A stretch of DNA of 64,000 bases from Ruminococcus sp. (GTDB lineage: Bacteria; Bacillota; Clostridia; Oscillospirales; Ruminococcaceae). This document shows, one piece after another, positions 7,393 through 15,819 of the stretch (position 1 is its first letter; each line of letters starts with the position of its first letter). The DNA is taken from positions 1 to 64,000 of the forward strand of contig JAFUQX010000031.1 in the NCBI GenBank assembly GCA_017472145.1, given 5' to 3'. A program made the translations under genes and the position numbers. The notes beneath the pieces are model-generated. The model searched no databases. It was not told the DNA's origin and was given only the letters and a program-made list of their open reading frames with translations.

Positions 7393-9369
7393 TTATTCCG
7401 GAAGAACCGGGAGACTTTCATGAACCTCCAGAATAAATTCCATGAGTACCTGGCTGTCTGCGGAGTTGATGGTTTCGGTCAGACAGCAGTCGGCGTTGAC
7501 CTTCGCTTCATCAGACAGATTGATGGTCTGTGCAATGTAGCGGTTCAGGGCAACAACGTCTCTCAGGTCGATCTTGCCATCCAGTGTTACGTCACCGTAA
7601 TTAGCAGGTTGGGTTTCCTCGATGGGATTGCCCTCGTAGTCCACAGCCGGAATATTATTCTCTGTTGCATAGGTATGAGCAGCAGAATCAGCTGTAACCG
7701 CCATAGTCAGTGTATTGGAAGGAACGAGAGAGCCATCCTCATGGAGAATGTAGCCAAAGGCCAGAGAGCCTACTGATGTTACACTGGCCGGAACAGAAAC
7801 TTCAGTCATAGACGGACAGTTGATAAAGGCCTGCAGGCCGATAGAAGTCAGTGTCTCCGGCAGAGTAACCGTAGTCAGGGAATCGCATCCGCTGAATACA
7901 TATTCCTTGATCGTAGTAATATTATCCGGGATAGTGATATTGGTCAGGGCATCGCACTCTGCAAAGGTGTAGTTATCCAGGGTTGTCAGAGCACCTTCCA
8001 GGTTTACATCTGTCAGTGCAGAACAATCACTGAATACCCACTTGCCCAGCTTGGTCAGGCCTGCACCGGTTGTAACAGAAGTAAGACTCTCGCAATGAGA
8101 GAAGGAGCTGATACCGATGGAGGTAACCGAATCCGGAATGGTAATGGTTTCCAGACCGCTTCCATAGAAGGAATAGTCGGCAATCTTGGTAAGGCCAGCC
8201 GGCAGCTCAATTGTTTTCAGGCTGGTACAGCCATTGAACAGATGGTCTGTGATAGTCGTAAGAGCAGACGGGAGCTTGATTTCTGTCAGGCCGCTGCATC
8301 CATAGAAGGCCTGCTTTCTCAGGTCCGTCAGATTATCCGGCAGTGTGATGGAGGTCAGGTTCTTGCAGAATGCAAAGGAACCAGAGTTGATTTCCTCAAC
8401 TGTTTCCGGAATTGAGATAGACTCCAGAGCTGAGTTCATAAACAGATCCGGACGGATTACCTTCAATGTGCTGGGCAGCGTGATATTGGTCAGGGAGTAG
8501 CAGTTGGAGAAAGCGGCCGTGCCGATTTCAGTTACGCTGTCCGGAATGACAACATTGTTCAGTCCGGTGTAAGCAAATGCGCTGCTGGAGATATCGGTCA
8601 GTGTGCTGGGGAAGGTGATCTCGGACAGAGCGTAGCAGTTATAGAATGCGCTGCCCAGGATGGTGGTCAGACCTTCCGGCAGAGTCACATCTGTCAGTCT
8701 GGGGCAATCCTGGAAAGTCAGAGATTTGATAGAGCTAAGAGTAGACGGAAGTGTCACGCTGCTCAAGTAGCTGCATCCGGCAAAGCACTCGCTTCCCAGA
8801 CTGGTCAGACCCTCCGGCAGTTCAATCGACTCAATACCGGACATGGTAAAGGCGGTAGAGCCGATTCTTTCCAGGTTCGGGGAGAGACGGATATTTTTCA
8901 GATTTGTACATGCACAGAATGCATTGTTTCCAATAGTCAGGACAGAATCCGGCATATAAAGCGTCTCCACTTCACATGCATAGAAGGAATCATTGTTGAT
9001 GGCATTTACCGGATATCCGCTGATGGTATCGGGGATGATGATGGTCTTCAGCCCGGCCTCCTTGCCTGCATCCGAAAGGCCCTTGAGCTGGATGGTCTTG
9101 GTGGAGATGGTGAAGTCATATTCAAAATATTCCTCCGGTGTAGGCGTCATATCTGCAAAGGGGTCTTCTGCTGTTGTTTCATCAGAAGTTCCAGCATCTG
9201 TCTGCTCTGAATCAGTCGTTTCCTCAGCCGCTTCTGTCACGATCACCTCGGCCGCTGTTTCAACAGAAACAGCCGCAGTGGATTCCTCTGCGGATACAGG
9301 TGCAGCTGCGGATGCGATCATAACCAGTGAAAGCAGCCCGGCAATGGTTTTTCTGAAGTTGTTTTTCAT
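7393..9369 (-). CDS. Secreted leucine-rich-repeat (LRR_5/BspA-like) protein with dockerin
   Basis: A 658-residue extracellular protein. A signal peptide (about 1-28) is followed by an acidic Thr/Glu-rich stretch to about 70, then roughly 20 LRR_5 repeats of about 23 residues with the recurring pattern LTSIxLPxxLTxIgxxaFxxCxx. The C-terminus (about 595-658) is a dockerin: first loop GDVTLDGKIDLRD, second half NADCCLTETINSADSQ. LRR_5 proteins usually bind protein or carbohydrate surfaces. With a dockerin this would be a non-catalytic cellulosome part, for example adhesion or substrate docking. ATG 9369 is preferred over TTG 9378 because GGAAAGGA lies 10 bases before the ATG. It has a consensus promoter and its own terminator. 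Confidence 0.88.
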   Translation of the reverse strand: MKNNFRKTIAGLLSLVMIASAAAPVSAEESTAAVSVETAAEVIVTEAAEETTDSEQTDAGTSDETTAEDPFADMTPTPEEYFEYDFTISTKTIQLKGLSDAGKEAGLKTIIIPDTISGYPVNAINNDSFYACEVETLYMPDSVLTIGNNAFCACTNLKNIRLSPNLERIGSTAFTMSGIESIELPEGLTSLGSECFAGCSYLSSVTLPSTLSSIKSLTFQDCPRLTDVTLPEGLTTILGSAFYNCYALSEITFPSTLTDISSSAFAYTGLNNVVIPDSVTEIGTAAFSNCYSLTNITLPSTLKVIRPDLFMNSALESISIPETVEEINSGSFAFCKNLTSITLPDNLTDLRKQAFYGCSGLTEIKLPSALTTITDHLFNGCTSLKTIELPAGLTKIADYSFYGSGLETITIPDSVTSIGISSFSHCESLTSVTTGAGLTKLGKWVFSDCSALTDVNLEGALTTLDNYTFAECDALTNITIPDNITTIKEYVFSGCDSLTTVTLPETLTSIGLQAFINCPSMTEVSVPASVTSVGSLAFGYILHEDGSLVPSNTLTMAVTADSAAHTYATENNIPAVDYEGNPIEETQPANYGDVTLDGKIDLRDVVALNRYIAQTINLSDEAKVNADCCLTETINSADSQVLMEFILEVHESLPVLPE

Positions 9370-9447
9370 AGTTTCCAAATCCTTTCCTTTTTTCTTTTAC
9401 GAATCCCAATCATACAGTAAAATTCCGTATCGCTATGATATGCACTT

Positions 9448-9476
9448 ATTATACAATATTTCCACTCTATTGTCAA
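9448..9476 (-). promoter_or_regulatory. Consensus sigma-A promoter of the LRR-dockerin gene
   Basis: On the minus strand TTGACA (9476-9471) and TATAAT (9453-9448) are 17 bases apart. Both boxes match consensus exactly. Confidence 0.9.
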
Positions 9477-9542
9477 GCTGATTTTATTAAATGTTCTGAA
9501 AATCCGCTGTATTCTGCTCTCCGGACGATGGAGGATCCAATA

Positions 9543-9578
9543 GAAAAAAGACACGCTGTCCGGAGAAAGCGTGTCTTA
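9543..9578 (-). terminator. Terminator after the VanY-like gene
   Basis: Stem AAGACACGCT / AGCGTGTCTT; on the minus strand it is followed by TTTTTT. Confidence 0.85.
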
Positions 9579-9586
9579 AGATCGAT

Positions 9587-10681
9587 TTATTCTATTGTAT
9601 CGGAAGAAGTGTCCTCTCCGGAGACCGCTGTATCGCCTTCGGTAACAGGTTCAGACGGATCCGTTGTACCAGCAGCAGACGGCTGAGAGGCAGCATCTGC
9701 TTCAATCGTCAGGATGAAGCCGTCTGTATTGTTTCCGGAAACGGTATACTTTGTACCCTTGGGGAGCGTAACCGTCGTATCACCGGTCTCCTCAGCCGGA
9801 ACATAGTAGATCTCATAGGTCTTGTCCTCTGTCTGATAGGTCAGAGGCGTTGTGTCCATTGTATATTCGGTCAGATATTGCAGGTATTCCTCCAGGCACA
9901 TGTCATTTTCATTCATGATCAGGGAATGGGGCAGGCCTACATAGCGGAAATGGTGCGGCATAAAGCCAACGCCGGTTGTGCCTGTCTTTGTATCTGAATA
10001 GCGTACAATAAAGCCATAATTCCAGCAGTTGGTGAACATCCACTCATTGCGCTTGGTCAGATAGGCTACTACGTCACCGGTGCTGGTGATCAGACCGATA
10101 TCAAAGCTATAGCCAGAGCTTCTTTCCGGGAGCACGGTCGTATACAAGCTGTTGGATGCGGTATAGATCTCACTCGTGCTGTAGATCTGAAGATTTACAT
10201 AACCATTGTCCAGGCAATAGCCATCGAAAAGATCGGACATAGCCTGCTGCATATCCGGATGGAACTGCAAATACAGGTCACGGGGAATGACATTTGTATT
10301 GGTGTTGGAGGTGAAATCGATGAAATCTGTCTGGCCTACAAAGGGACAGGTACTGCTGACCAGGATCAGCGGTCCGTTATGGATCTGATTTTGCGAAAGC
10401 GTGATGATCTCAGAATTCAGATCCTCTGTAGTGGCTTCGACTTCCTCTGTAGTATCCGAATTGGTTTCCTCTGTGTTTTCAGCTGTTTCATCTGAGGACT
10501 TTTCGCTGGGATTGGTTTCGGCGAAATCGCCCTGGGCTGTAATGATATTTTCTGTGTCTCCCGGAACGGTGGGAGCCAGTACATTGCGCCACAGGAAGTC
10601 AAACAGGAAAATCAGCAGGATCAGACCGCAGAGCAGCAGAATAATATTTGGAAATCGAAGGCGCAGTTTTGATTTTGCCAT
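9587..10681 (-). CDS. VanY/DacB-like D,D-carboxypeptidase-fold protein lacking catalytic residues
   Basis: The 364-residue protein has one N-terminal transmembrane helix (about 12-30), a Glu/Thr/Ser-rich stalk (45-90), and a peptidase M15B-like domain (about 105-280). It closes with a Thr/Asp-rich tail. The fold is recognised from NYGFIVRYSDTKTGTTG, HFRYVG and LEEYLQYL. Active VanY has SxHxxGxAxD and ExWH. Here the zinc His is R187 (ERSSGYSFD), the Asp ligand D194 remains, the catalytic Glu is M241 and His H244 remains (MPHHFRYVG). Catalysis is therefore unlikely; peptidoglycan or stem-peptide binding is possible. It follows the DacA-like gene after 46 bases. The start ATG 10681 uses AAAGGAG 12 bases upstream; an earlier ATG at 10705 has no ribosome site. 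Confidence 0.8.
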   Translation of the reverse strand: MAKSKLRLRFPNIILLLCGLILLIFLFDFLWRNVLAPTVPGDTENIITAQGDFAETNPSEKSSDETAENTEETNSDTTEEVEATTEDLNSEIITLSQNQIHNGPLILVSSTCPFVGQTDFIDFTSNTNTNVIPRDLYLQFHPDMQQAMSDLFDGYCLDNGYVNLQIYSTSEIYTASNSLYTTVLPERSSGYSFDIGLITSTGDVVAYLTKRNEWMFTNCWNYGFIVRYSDTKTGTTGVGFMPHHFRYVGLPHSLIMNENDMCLEEYLQYLTEYTMDTTPLTYQTEDKTYEIYYVPAEETGDTTVTLPKGTKYTVSGNNTDGFILTIEADAASQPSAAGTTDPSEPVTEGDTAVSGEDTSSDTIE

Positions 10682-10727
10682 AGTAGCGGGGTTCTCCTTT
10701 CTCATCTTGGGGACTGTTGCAATTTAT

Positions 10728-11960
10728 TTAATAGTATACCGCATCGGTGACCGTTTCTGTTTCTGTTGTATTGCCGGAGGACGAAGCAAGCTCTGTTACA
10801 ATGTTTCCGTTTTCATCGGTAACCAGTGAGCCGTATTCGTCTGTAACGATCACATAGACATCCTCGGCCGGGGCTTCGGTTCTTGTTTCCAGATCAGTGG
10901 GCATTTCATATGTACCGGTAATGGTTCCATAGATAGCAAAGGCATCCCGGATGGGATCCATATCCGTGGGAGCATGAGCGGTGATCAGAACATATTCTCT
11001 GCCGTCTACTGCACGGGCATAGCTGGCCAGGCACTGCATGGCCTGATCGTGGAAACCTGTTTTTCCGGCAATAATTTCAATGCCGGGAACTTCCGTTCCG
11101 TACATTCTGCTGAAGGTTGTACTCTGCAGCCGGATACCGCCCGGATTCTGCTGGGTAGCCGTTGTTGTATATTCTACTGCTCCGAGGATCTTCTGGCAGA
11201 TCGTGCTTTTCATTACTTCCTTCATAAGCATGGCCATATCTACCGCAGTAGAATAATGCTTTTCATTATAAAGGCCGGTTGCATTGGTGAAATTGGTATG
11301 AGTCATTCCAAGCTCTCTGGCCTTTTCATTCATCATTTCAACAAAGCTTTCCTCGCTGCCGGCCACATATTGAACGATGGCAATGGTAGCATCCGCACCG
11401 GAGGGAAGGATCATCGCATAAAGCAGATCGGTGATGGTGACTGTCTCATGATCCTCAAAGCCGGCCCGGGCTGCATCCTGTTCGATGAGCGGAGAGATCA
11501 TTTCATAGGTCAGCGTATATGTAGCGTTGAAATCGCTGATATTTTCAACGGCAACCAGAAGCGTCATCAGCTTGGTCATAGAGGCCGGACTCATGCGAAG
11601 CTCAGCCCCTCTATAAGCAAGAATCTCGTTGGTCTGCACATCCAGCAGTACAGCAAAATCGCTGTAGATATTGGACTCTGTCAGACGCAGGGCCTCCTCG
11701 GCAAAGGTGGGATAATTTGCGCTGACAGGCTCATTTCCGGCTGTGCTTGTCTCTGTGGCCGTATCTGTAGCGGGCTGTGCGAGAAACAATGAGTCACCGG
11801 ATGTTCCGGAACCAAAGGCGGTATTGCTTTCCTTCCAGTCGGTTCTGCTTGTGCTGACAGCGATAACCGCCACAATGAAAAAGATAAGAATCAGACCGAA
11901 TACAGCCAGCAGGATACCCAGCCACCGGTTTGATCCGGTCAGTTTTTTCAAAAAGCTCAT
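10728..11960 (-). CDS. Serine D-alanyl-D-alanine carboxypeptidase (S11, DacA-like)
   Basis: Trims the terminal D-Ala of peptidoglycan pentapeptides at the outer membrane face. The 410-residue protein has an N-terminal anchor helix (about 10-38), an acidic Ser/Thr linker, and the S11 penicillin-binding domain. The nucleophile motif is SMTK (in MSPASMTKLMTLL) and the third motif is KTG (AGKTGFHDQAM). The second motif reads SGA (ILPSGADATIAI) rather than SxN. The tail is Thr/Glu/Asp-rich. ATG 11960 has GAGGTG close upstream and fits the membrane anchor; the longer form from 11993 has no ribosome site. It leads a two-gene unit with the VanY-like protein. Confidence 0.9.
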   Translation of the reverse strand: MSFLKKLTGSNRWLGILLAVFGLILIFFIVAVIAVSTSRTDWKESNTAFGSGTSGDSLFLAQPATDTATETSTAGNEPVSANYPTFAEEALRLTESNIYSDFAVLLDVQTNEILAYRGAELRMSPASMTKLMTLLVAVENISDFNATYTLTYEMISPLIEQDAARAGFEDHETVTITDLLYAMILPSGADATIAIVQYVAGSEESFVEMMNEKARELGMTHTNFTNATGLYNEKHYSTAVDMAMLMKEVMKSTICQKILGAVEYTTTATQQNPGGIRLQSTTFSRMYGTEVPGIEIIAGKTGFHDQAMQCLASYARAVDGREYVLITAHAPTDMDPIRDAFAIYGTITGTYEMPTDLETRTEAPAEDVYVIVTDEYGSLVTDENGNIVTELASSSGNTTETETVTDAVYY

Positions 11961-11998
11961 GTTGCACCTCATCAAAAACAAATAGTATATCAATCTTA

Positions 11999-12027
11999 AT
12001 TATAATACGATGCTCGGAATTTGTCAA
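11999..12027 (-). promoter_or_regulatory. Consensus sigma-A promoter of the carboxypeptidase pair
   Basis: Minus strand TTGACA (12027-12022), 17 bases, TATAAT (12004-11999). Confidence 0.9.
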
Positions 12028-12113
12028 TAGAGGGAGGGCATAAAAGAGCAGTATATCTTGAATTTATGTGCAATCTGACAAAAAAGGAGCATTTTTTGAG
12101 CGAATTTCAGCAG

Positions 12114-12142
12114 CAAAAAAGCCCCTCGGAAAAGGGGCTTCT
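12114..12142 (-). terminator. Terminator of the Gld-like ABC operon
   Basis: Minus strand AAGCCCC-TTTTCCGA-GGGGCTT followed by a T run. Confidence 0.85.
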
Positions 12143-12145
12143 GCG

Positions 12146-13549
12146 TTATTCATCAAGTCCGGCCGCATCCATCAGCTGATCGAAGTAATCATAGATACCG
12201 TCTCTTGCAGTGAAGTTTTTCTTGCTGACGGTGAAGTAGGAATATTCTCCGTTCACAAATACTGCATAGTTATCTGCGTCGGATTCAGCAAAGGAAACAA
12301 CCGTCTCCGTGCCGTCCATCTTTGTGTAGGTTATGGAAATTTCCATTTCGGCATTGTCCGGAACCGGATTTTCTGGAATCATCGCATCATATTTCAGCGC
12401 CTGGATCTTTGTATAGAAGTTCTCAACGGCCGTGACCGCTTCAGGATTTGCCTCCTTCACATTTGTGCCGTTCAGCTCATATACGCTGTTTTCATCATCG
12501 ATGAAAAGCTCAGCATTCTCGCGCTCGTTCCACTGAATTGAAATCGATTCGATCTCACCGATGGGACAGCTGTAAACGGTATCCTGCACAAACGCACTTG
12601 CATCCTCCTGAAGGAAATCGGTGTAGGTCGCTTCCATGTAGAAGATCTGGCCGGTTTCCTTGCAGATGCAGCATACATAGTCCGTGGATGCTGTATCATA
12701 GTCCTGAACCAGCAGCGTTGTGGTCTCTCCGTTTTCCTGCTTGAAGGAAAAGATATATTCCGGATCCTCAAAGCCGTATTCGGCATACTGATCCTCAGTG
12801 ACATATTCATCGCCAAAGCGATCTACGATCATCTGATTGATGGTGGTCAGCAGGAGGTTGACGCCAGCGGAGTCCACACGCTCCTTCAGAGTGACTGGGT
12901 GGAGCAGATTCCAGCTTAAGCTCTCATCCATAGACAGCTCATAGACCATTTCTCCATGAGCCTTCAGGGAGATGTCTGTAACCTGGGAATCGCTGTTGCG
13001 CAGGATATAGATACTCTTGAGAGAATTCTTGTTTGCCGTCAGGTAATCTGCATAATCTGCGGAAACCGCAAAGATCTTATCCCGGCCCTCCATGGTCACA
13101 TAGTAGAATTCCTCCGTTGCACTGAGCCGTCCTACATGAATGGTATGGGGTGTATCGCCGGAATAGAGGGTGATGGTGGTGTTCGGCTCATCCAGCTCAT
13201 ACTTACTGAGGGATTCCTCATCAGCCGGGCCGATGACCTCCTCAGCGGTCAGCGTTGAAAGCTGGCTGGCTACACTGTTCAGATAGTAGGTATTGATCTC
13301 GAAGTCTACCTCATTTTCCAGAACCCACTGGCCGTTCTCGTTGAGAGAGGCAATGTAGGTATCGTCCCCGGAGATGATCTCGATCTTATCAATATCATTG
13401 GAATAGAGCGAAACAAGAACCTTTTCCTGTTCGGCCCGCTCGGCTTCGGCCTTTTTATCCGCTTCTATATTGCTGACAAGAAGCAGAATGCCTGCTGTAA
13501 CGCCGACCAGAAGGATCAGCGAAAGGATCAGAATCAGTTGTTTTTTCAT
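12146..13549 (-). CDS. DUF4340 domain protein, last gene of a Gld-like ABC cassette
   Basis: A 467-residue membrane-anchored protein. One N-terminal helix (about 5-25) is followed by a large extracytoplasmic region. DUF4340 is recognised from the pattern around residues 48-150 (IDKIEIISGDD, NGQWVLENE, LSKYELDEPNTTITLYSG, HTIHVGR). DUF4340 proteins regularly follow GldG-type ABC subunits; no activity is known. AAAGGAA lies 9 bases before the start. The gene closes the operon and is followed directly by the terminator. Confidence 0.85.
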   Translation of the reverse strand: MKKQLILILSLILLVGVTAGILLLVSNIEADKKAEAERAEQEKVLVSLYSNDIDKIEIISGDDTYIASLNENGQWVLENEVDFEINTYYLNSVASQLSTLTAEEVIGPADEESLSKYELDEPNTTITLYSGDTPHTIHVGRLSATEEFYYVTMEGRDKIFAVSADYADYLTANKNSLKSIYILRNSDSQVTDISLKAHGEMVYELSMDESLSWNLLHPVTLKERVDSAGVNLLLTTINQMIVDRFGDEYVTEDQYAEYGFEDPEYIFSFKQENGETTTLLVQDYDTASTDYVCCICKETGQIFYMEATYTDFLQEDASAFVQDTVYSCPIGEIESISIQWNERENAELFIDDENSVYELNGTNVKEANPEAVTAVENFYTKIQALKYDAMIPENPVPDNAEMEISITYTKMDGTETVVSFAESDADNYAVFVNGEYSYFTVSKKNFTARDGIYDYFDQLMDAAGLDE

Positions 13550-13567
13550 AGAGCAGCTGTTCCTTTC

Positions 13568-15046
13568 TTATGAGTGACGGCGCTTGAGCCAGATTCCCAT
13601 TCCGATGGAGATGATGACAACTGGCAACGCAATGAAGAAGAAGATCAGCATGTAAGCGGTATCCTCTGTCAGACTCAGGTAGTCAGCAGCAGCACTCTTA
13701 TCACCAATGCCCATATCCAGATTCTGGTTGGCCATCCATGTGATGGTGGACAGGTATACATAGTAGGAGGACATATAGGAAACGTCCTCGATGTGTGTGT
13801 CATCAATAAACTCGGCATTGCCAAAGAGGACGGCCTTTGCATTATTGCGGCTCTTATCCTCGGAATATACAGCCAGAGCCAGCTCAGAGCCTTCCATAGG
13901 ATCCGAGTCATAGGTGCCGCCGTATGGTTCGCCTACAGCCGTTGCAGAGGAATTCAGCAGAACACCTGCTTCAACAGACTGGATATTCTTATTGTTGGAA
14001 TCTACATAGAAGCTTCTGGACTGGGGCATATAGGTATAGAATCCGGAATCAATAAGAGAGTTGATATCCGCATACAGATCGGAAGTCTCTTCCTGTTCCA
14101 CGATCGTACACAAAATGGTCGTATCTTCACCGGATACATGGTAGCTGCTGTCTGTTTCACGTATATAGTCATAGTCAATGCTCAGGCAGAAGGGATCGAG
14201 CAGCTTCTGAAGATTTTCATAGTCAAATTCGCCGCCGTTGGGAGAGAGCATAACGGAGATGTTGCCGCCCCTGTCCAGATAGGCCGAGAGCTTGTCCATT
14301 TCCTGCTCTGTAATATCTGCTGTAGGCGCTGCGATGATGATGATCTCCGCATCCTCCGGAACCTCCTCCACATCGGACAGATTCAGGGAAGCCGCCTGAT
14401 AGTTCTTGCTTTTCATCAGAGCGGACAAGCTGACATAGCTGCTGTCCATTTCCTTTTCGCCGTGACCGGTGAGGAAATATACAGCCGGCAGATAGCCGTC
14501 CACAACGGCCTTGAGTCCGCTGGTGATGATGTTCTCACCGGTGAAGAATTCTTCACTCTCGATGATCTCGCCGCTGTCATCGTACTGCTCGTTGGTCGTG
14601 TACATGCCATTACCTGAAATGTGGCGCTTGCTGTCGCCGCATATCAGCATAATATCACCGATACCCAGGGAATAGATATTGTCAGGATTGATTTTTTCCA
14701 TGATCTCCTCGTTTTCGTCAGGATCGAAATCGATGAGATTGATGCAGTCGTGCTCATCATATTCAACCAGAGCACGGTACAGGGAACGGGTGGAGCTGTC
14801 ATCTGCCAGCTCGTCCATATCCATAAGCAGATACATGTCAACGCAGACGCCCTGCTCGTCCAGCTCATCCAGATATTCTTGGGATGTTTCGCTCAGGCTG
14901 AAAAGCTTCTGAACGGAAACGTCAATGTTGAAGTCCAGCTTTGCAACTACAATATTGATGAGGATCGCAATGACCAGAATCAGGACTGCGATGATGAGCG
15001 CAAAGCTGGTAAAAATCTTATTTTTTACATTACGGATCTTTGCCAT
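13568..15046 (-). CDS. GldG-like ABC transporter auxiliary protein
   Basis: A 492-residue protein: N-terminal helix (12-35), a GldG/ABC-type-uncharacterised-transport fold in the extracytoplasmic middle (LTGHGEKEM..., EDAEIIIIAAPTADITEQEMDKLSAYLDRGG), and a C-terminal helix (about 463-487) ending in KRRHS. In Bacteroidota GldG works with GldA and GldF; in Clostridia the same trio occurs in non-gliding cells and its cargo is unknown. GGAGGT is 8 bases upstream. It lies 18 bases from the DUF4340 gene and 34 bases from the permease gene. Confidence 0.87.
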   Translation of the reverse strand: MAKIRNVKNKIFTSFALIIAVLILVIAILINIVVAKLDFNIDVSVQKLFSLSETSQEYLDELDEQGVCVDMYLLMDMDELADDSSTRSLYRALVEYDEHDCINLIDFDPDENEEIMEKINPDNIYSLGIGDIMLICGDSKRHISGNGMYTTNEQYDDSGEIIESEEFFTGENIITSGLKAVVDGYLPAVYFLTGHGEKEMDSSYVSLSALMKSKNYQAASLNLSDVEEVPEDAEIIIIAAPTADITEQEMDKLSAYLDRGGNISVMLSPNGGEFDYENLQKLLDPFCLSIDYDYIRETDSSYHVSGEDTTILCTIVEQEETSDLYADINSLIDSGFYTYMPQSRSFYVDSNNKNIQSVEAGVLLNSSATAVGEPYGGTYDSDPMEGSELALAVYSEDKSRNNAKAVLFGNAEFIDDTHIEDVSYMSSYYVYLSTITWMANQNLDMGIGDKSAAADYLSLTEDTAYMLIFFFIALPVVIISIGMGIWLKRRHS

Positions 15047-15080
15047 TTTAAATTACCTCCGACTTCTGTATATCGTGCGC

Positions 15081-15815
15081 TTAGCTGCGGCTGAAACGTC
15101 TCTTTTCGATGGAAATGATGGTCCACAGCAGGAACACGATGATTTCCGTTACATAGCTGACCAGATCGGACAGCTGGCAGAATCCCTGTGTGAAATTCTC
15201 AAACTTAGCCTGATTGGAGAACCAGTAGAGAACATCAGAAAGAACAGGCAGTGAAGCCAGGAAGCTGGAACCGAGCATCAGCTCGACAAAAAACAGAATC
15301 AGGGAGACCGCTACCGAAGCCAGCATTGCAAGGCCCGGGGTTGACATGAAAGAGGAGATCAACAGACCCAGTGCAATATAGGCCAGACCATACAGAAGAT
15401 ATCCCACATAACTTGCGATCAGGTTCGGGATAACAACATAGCCGTAGATGGAGGCTATCAAGGGATAGATCAGAGAAAGGACCATGGCAATGACCAGAAC
15501 GGTCGCAACAGCCAAGAACTTGGCCAGAACGATCTTGCTTACACTCAGCGGGCTTGAAAGCAGCAGGACCTCTGTGCCGTTTTTGCGTTCCTCGGCAAAA
15601 GCACGCATGGTCAGGATCGGGATCAGCAGGATGGTAGTCAGCAGTATATTATAATAGAAGAAGTAGGAAAACTGGAACTCCACCTGGGTGCTGGTTGCTG
15701 TAAAGATCCACCAGATAAAGAATCCGGAAAAGATCAGCATGACAAGTGCGATGAATGTATAGGCCAGGGGCGACAGGAAATAACCCTGAAGCTCCTTTTT
15801 GTAAAGTGAAAACAT
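15081..15815 (-). CDS. ABC-2 type permease, GldF-like
   Basis: A 244-residue membrane protein with six predicted helices and the ABC-2 pattern MRAFAEERKNGTEVLLLSSP in the coupling region. It starts MFSLYKKELQGYFLSPLAY, the typical GldF opening. The start at 15815 is set by GGGAGG 8 bases upstream; a longer frame from 15866 would overlap the ATPase gene. It would form the membrane pore with the ATPase encoded 4 bases upstream. Confidence 0.9.
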   Translation of the reverse strand: MFSLYKKELQGYFLSPLAYTFIALVMLIFSGFFIWWIFTATSTQVEFQFSYFFYYNILLTTILLIPILTMRAFAEERKNGTEVLLLSSPLSVSKIVLAKFLAVATVLVIAMVLSLIYPLIASIYGYVVIPNLIASYVGYLLYGLAYIALGLLISSFMSTPGLAMLASVAVSLILFFVELMLGSSFLASLPVLSDVLYWFSNQAKFENFTQGFCQLSDLVSYVTEIIVFLLWTIISIEKRRFSRS

Positions 15816-15819
15816 ATTC

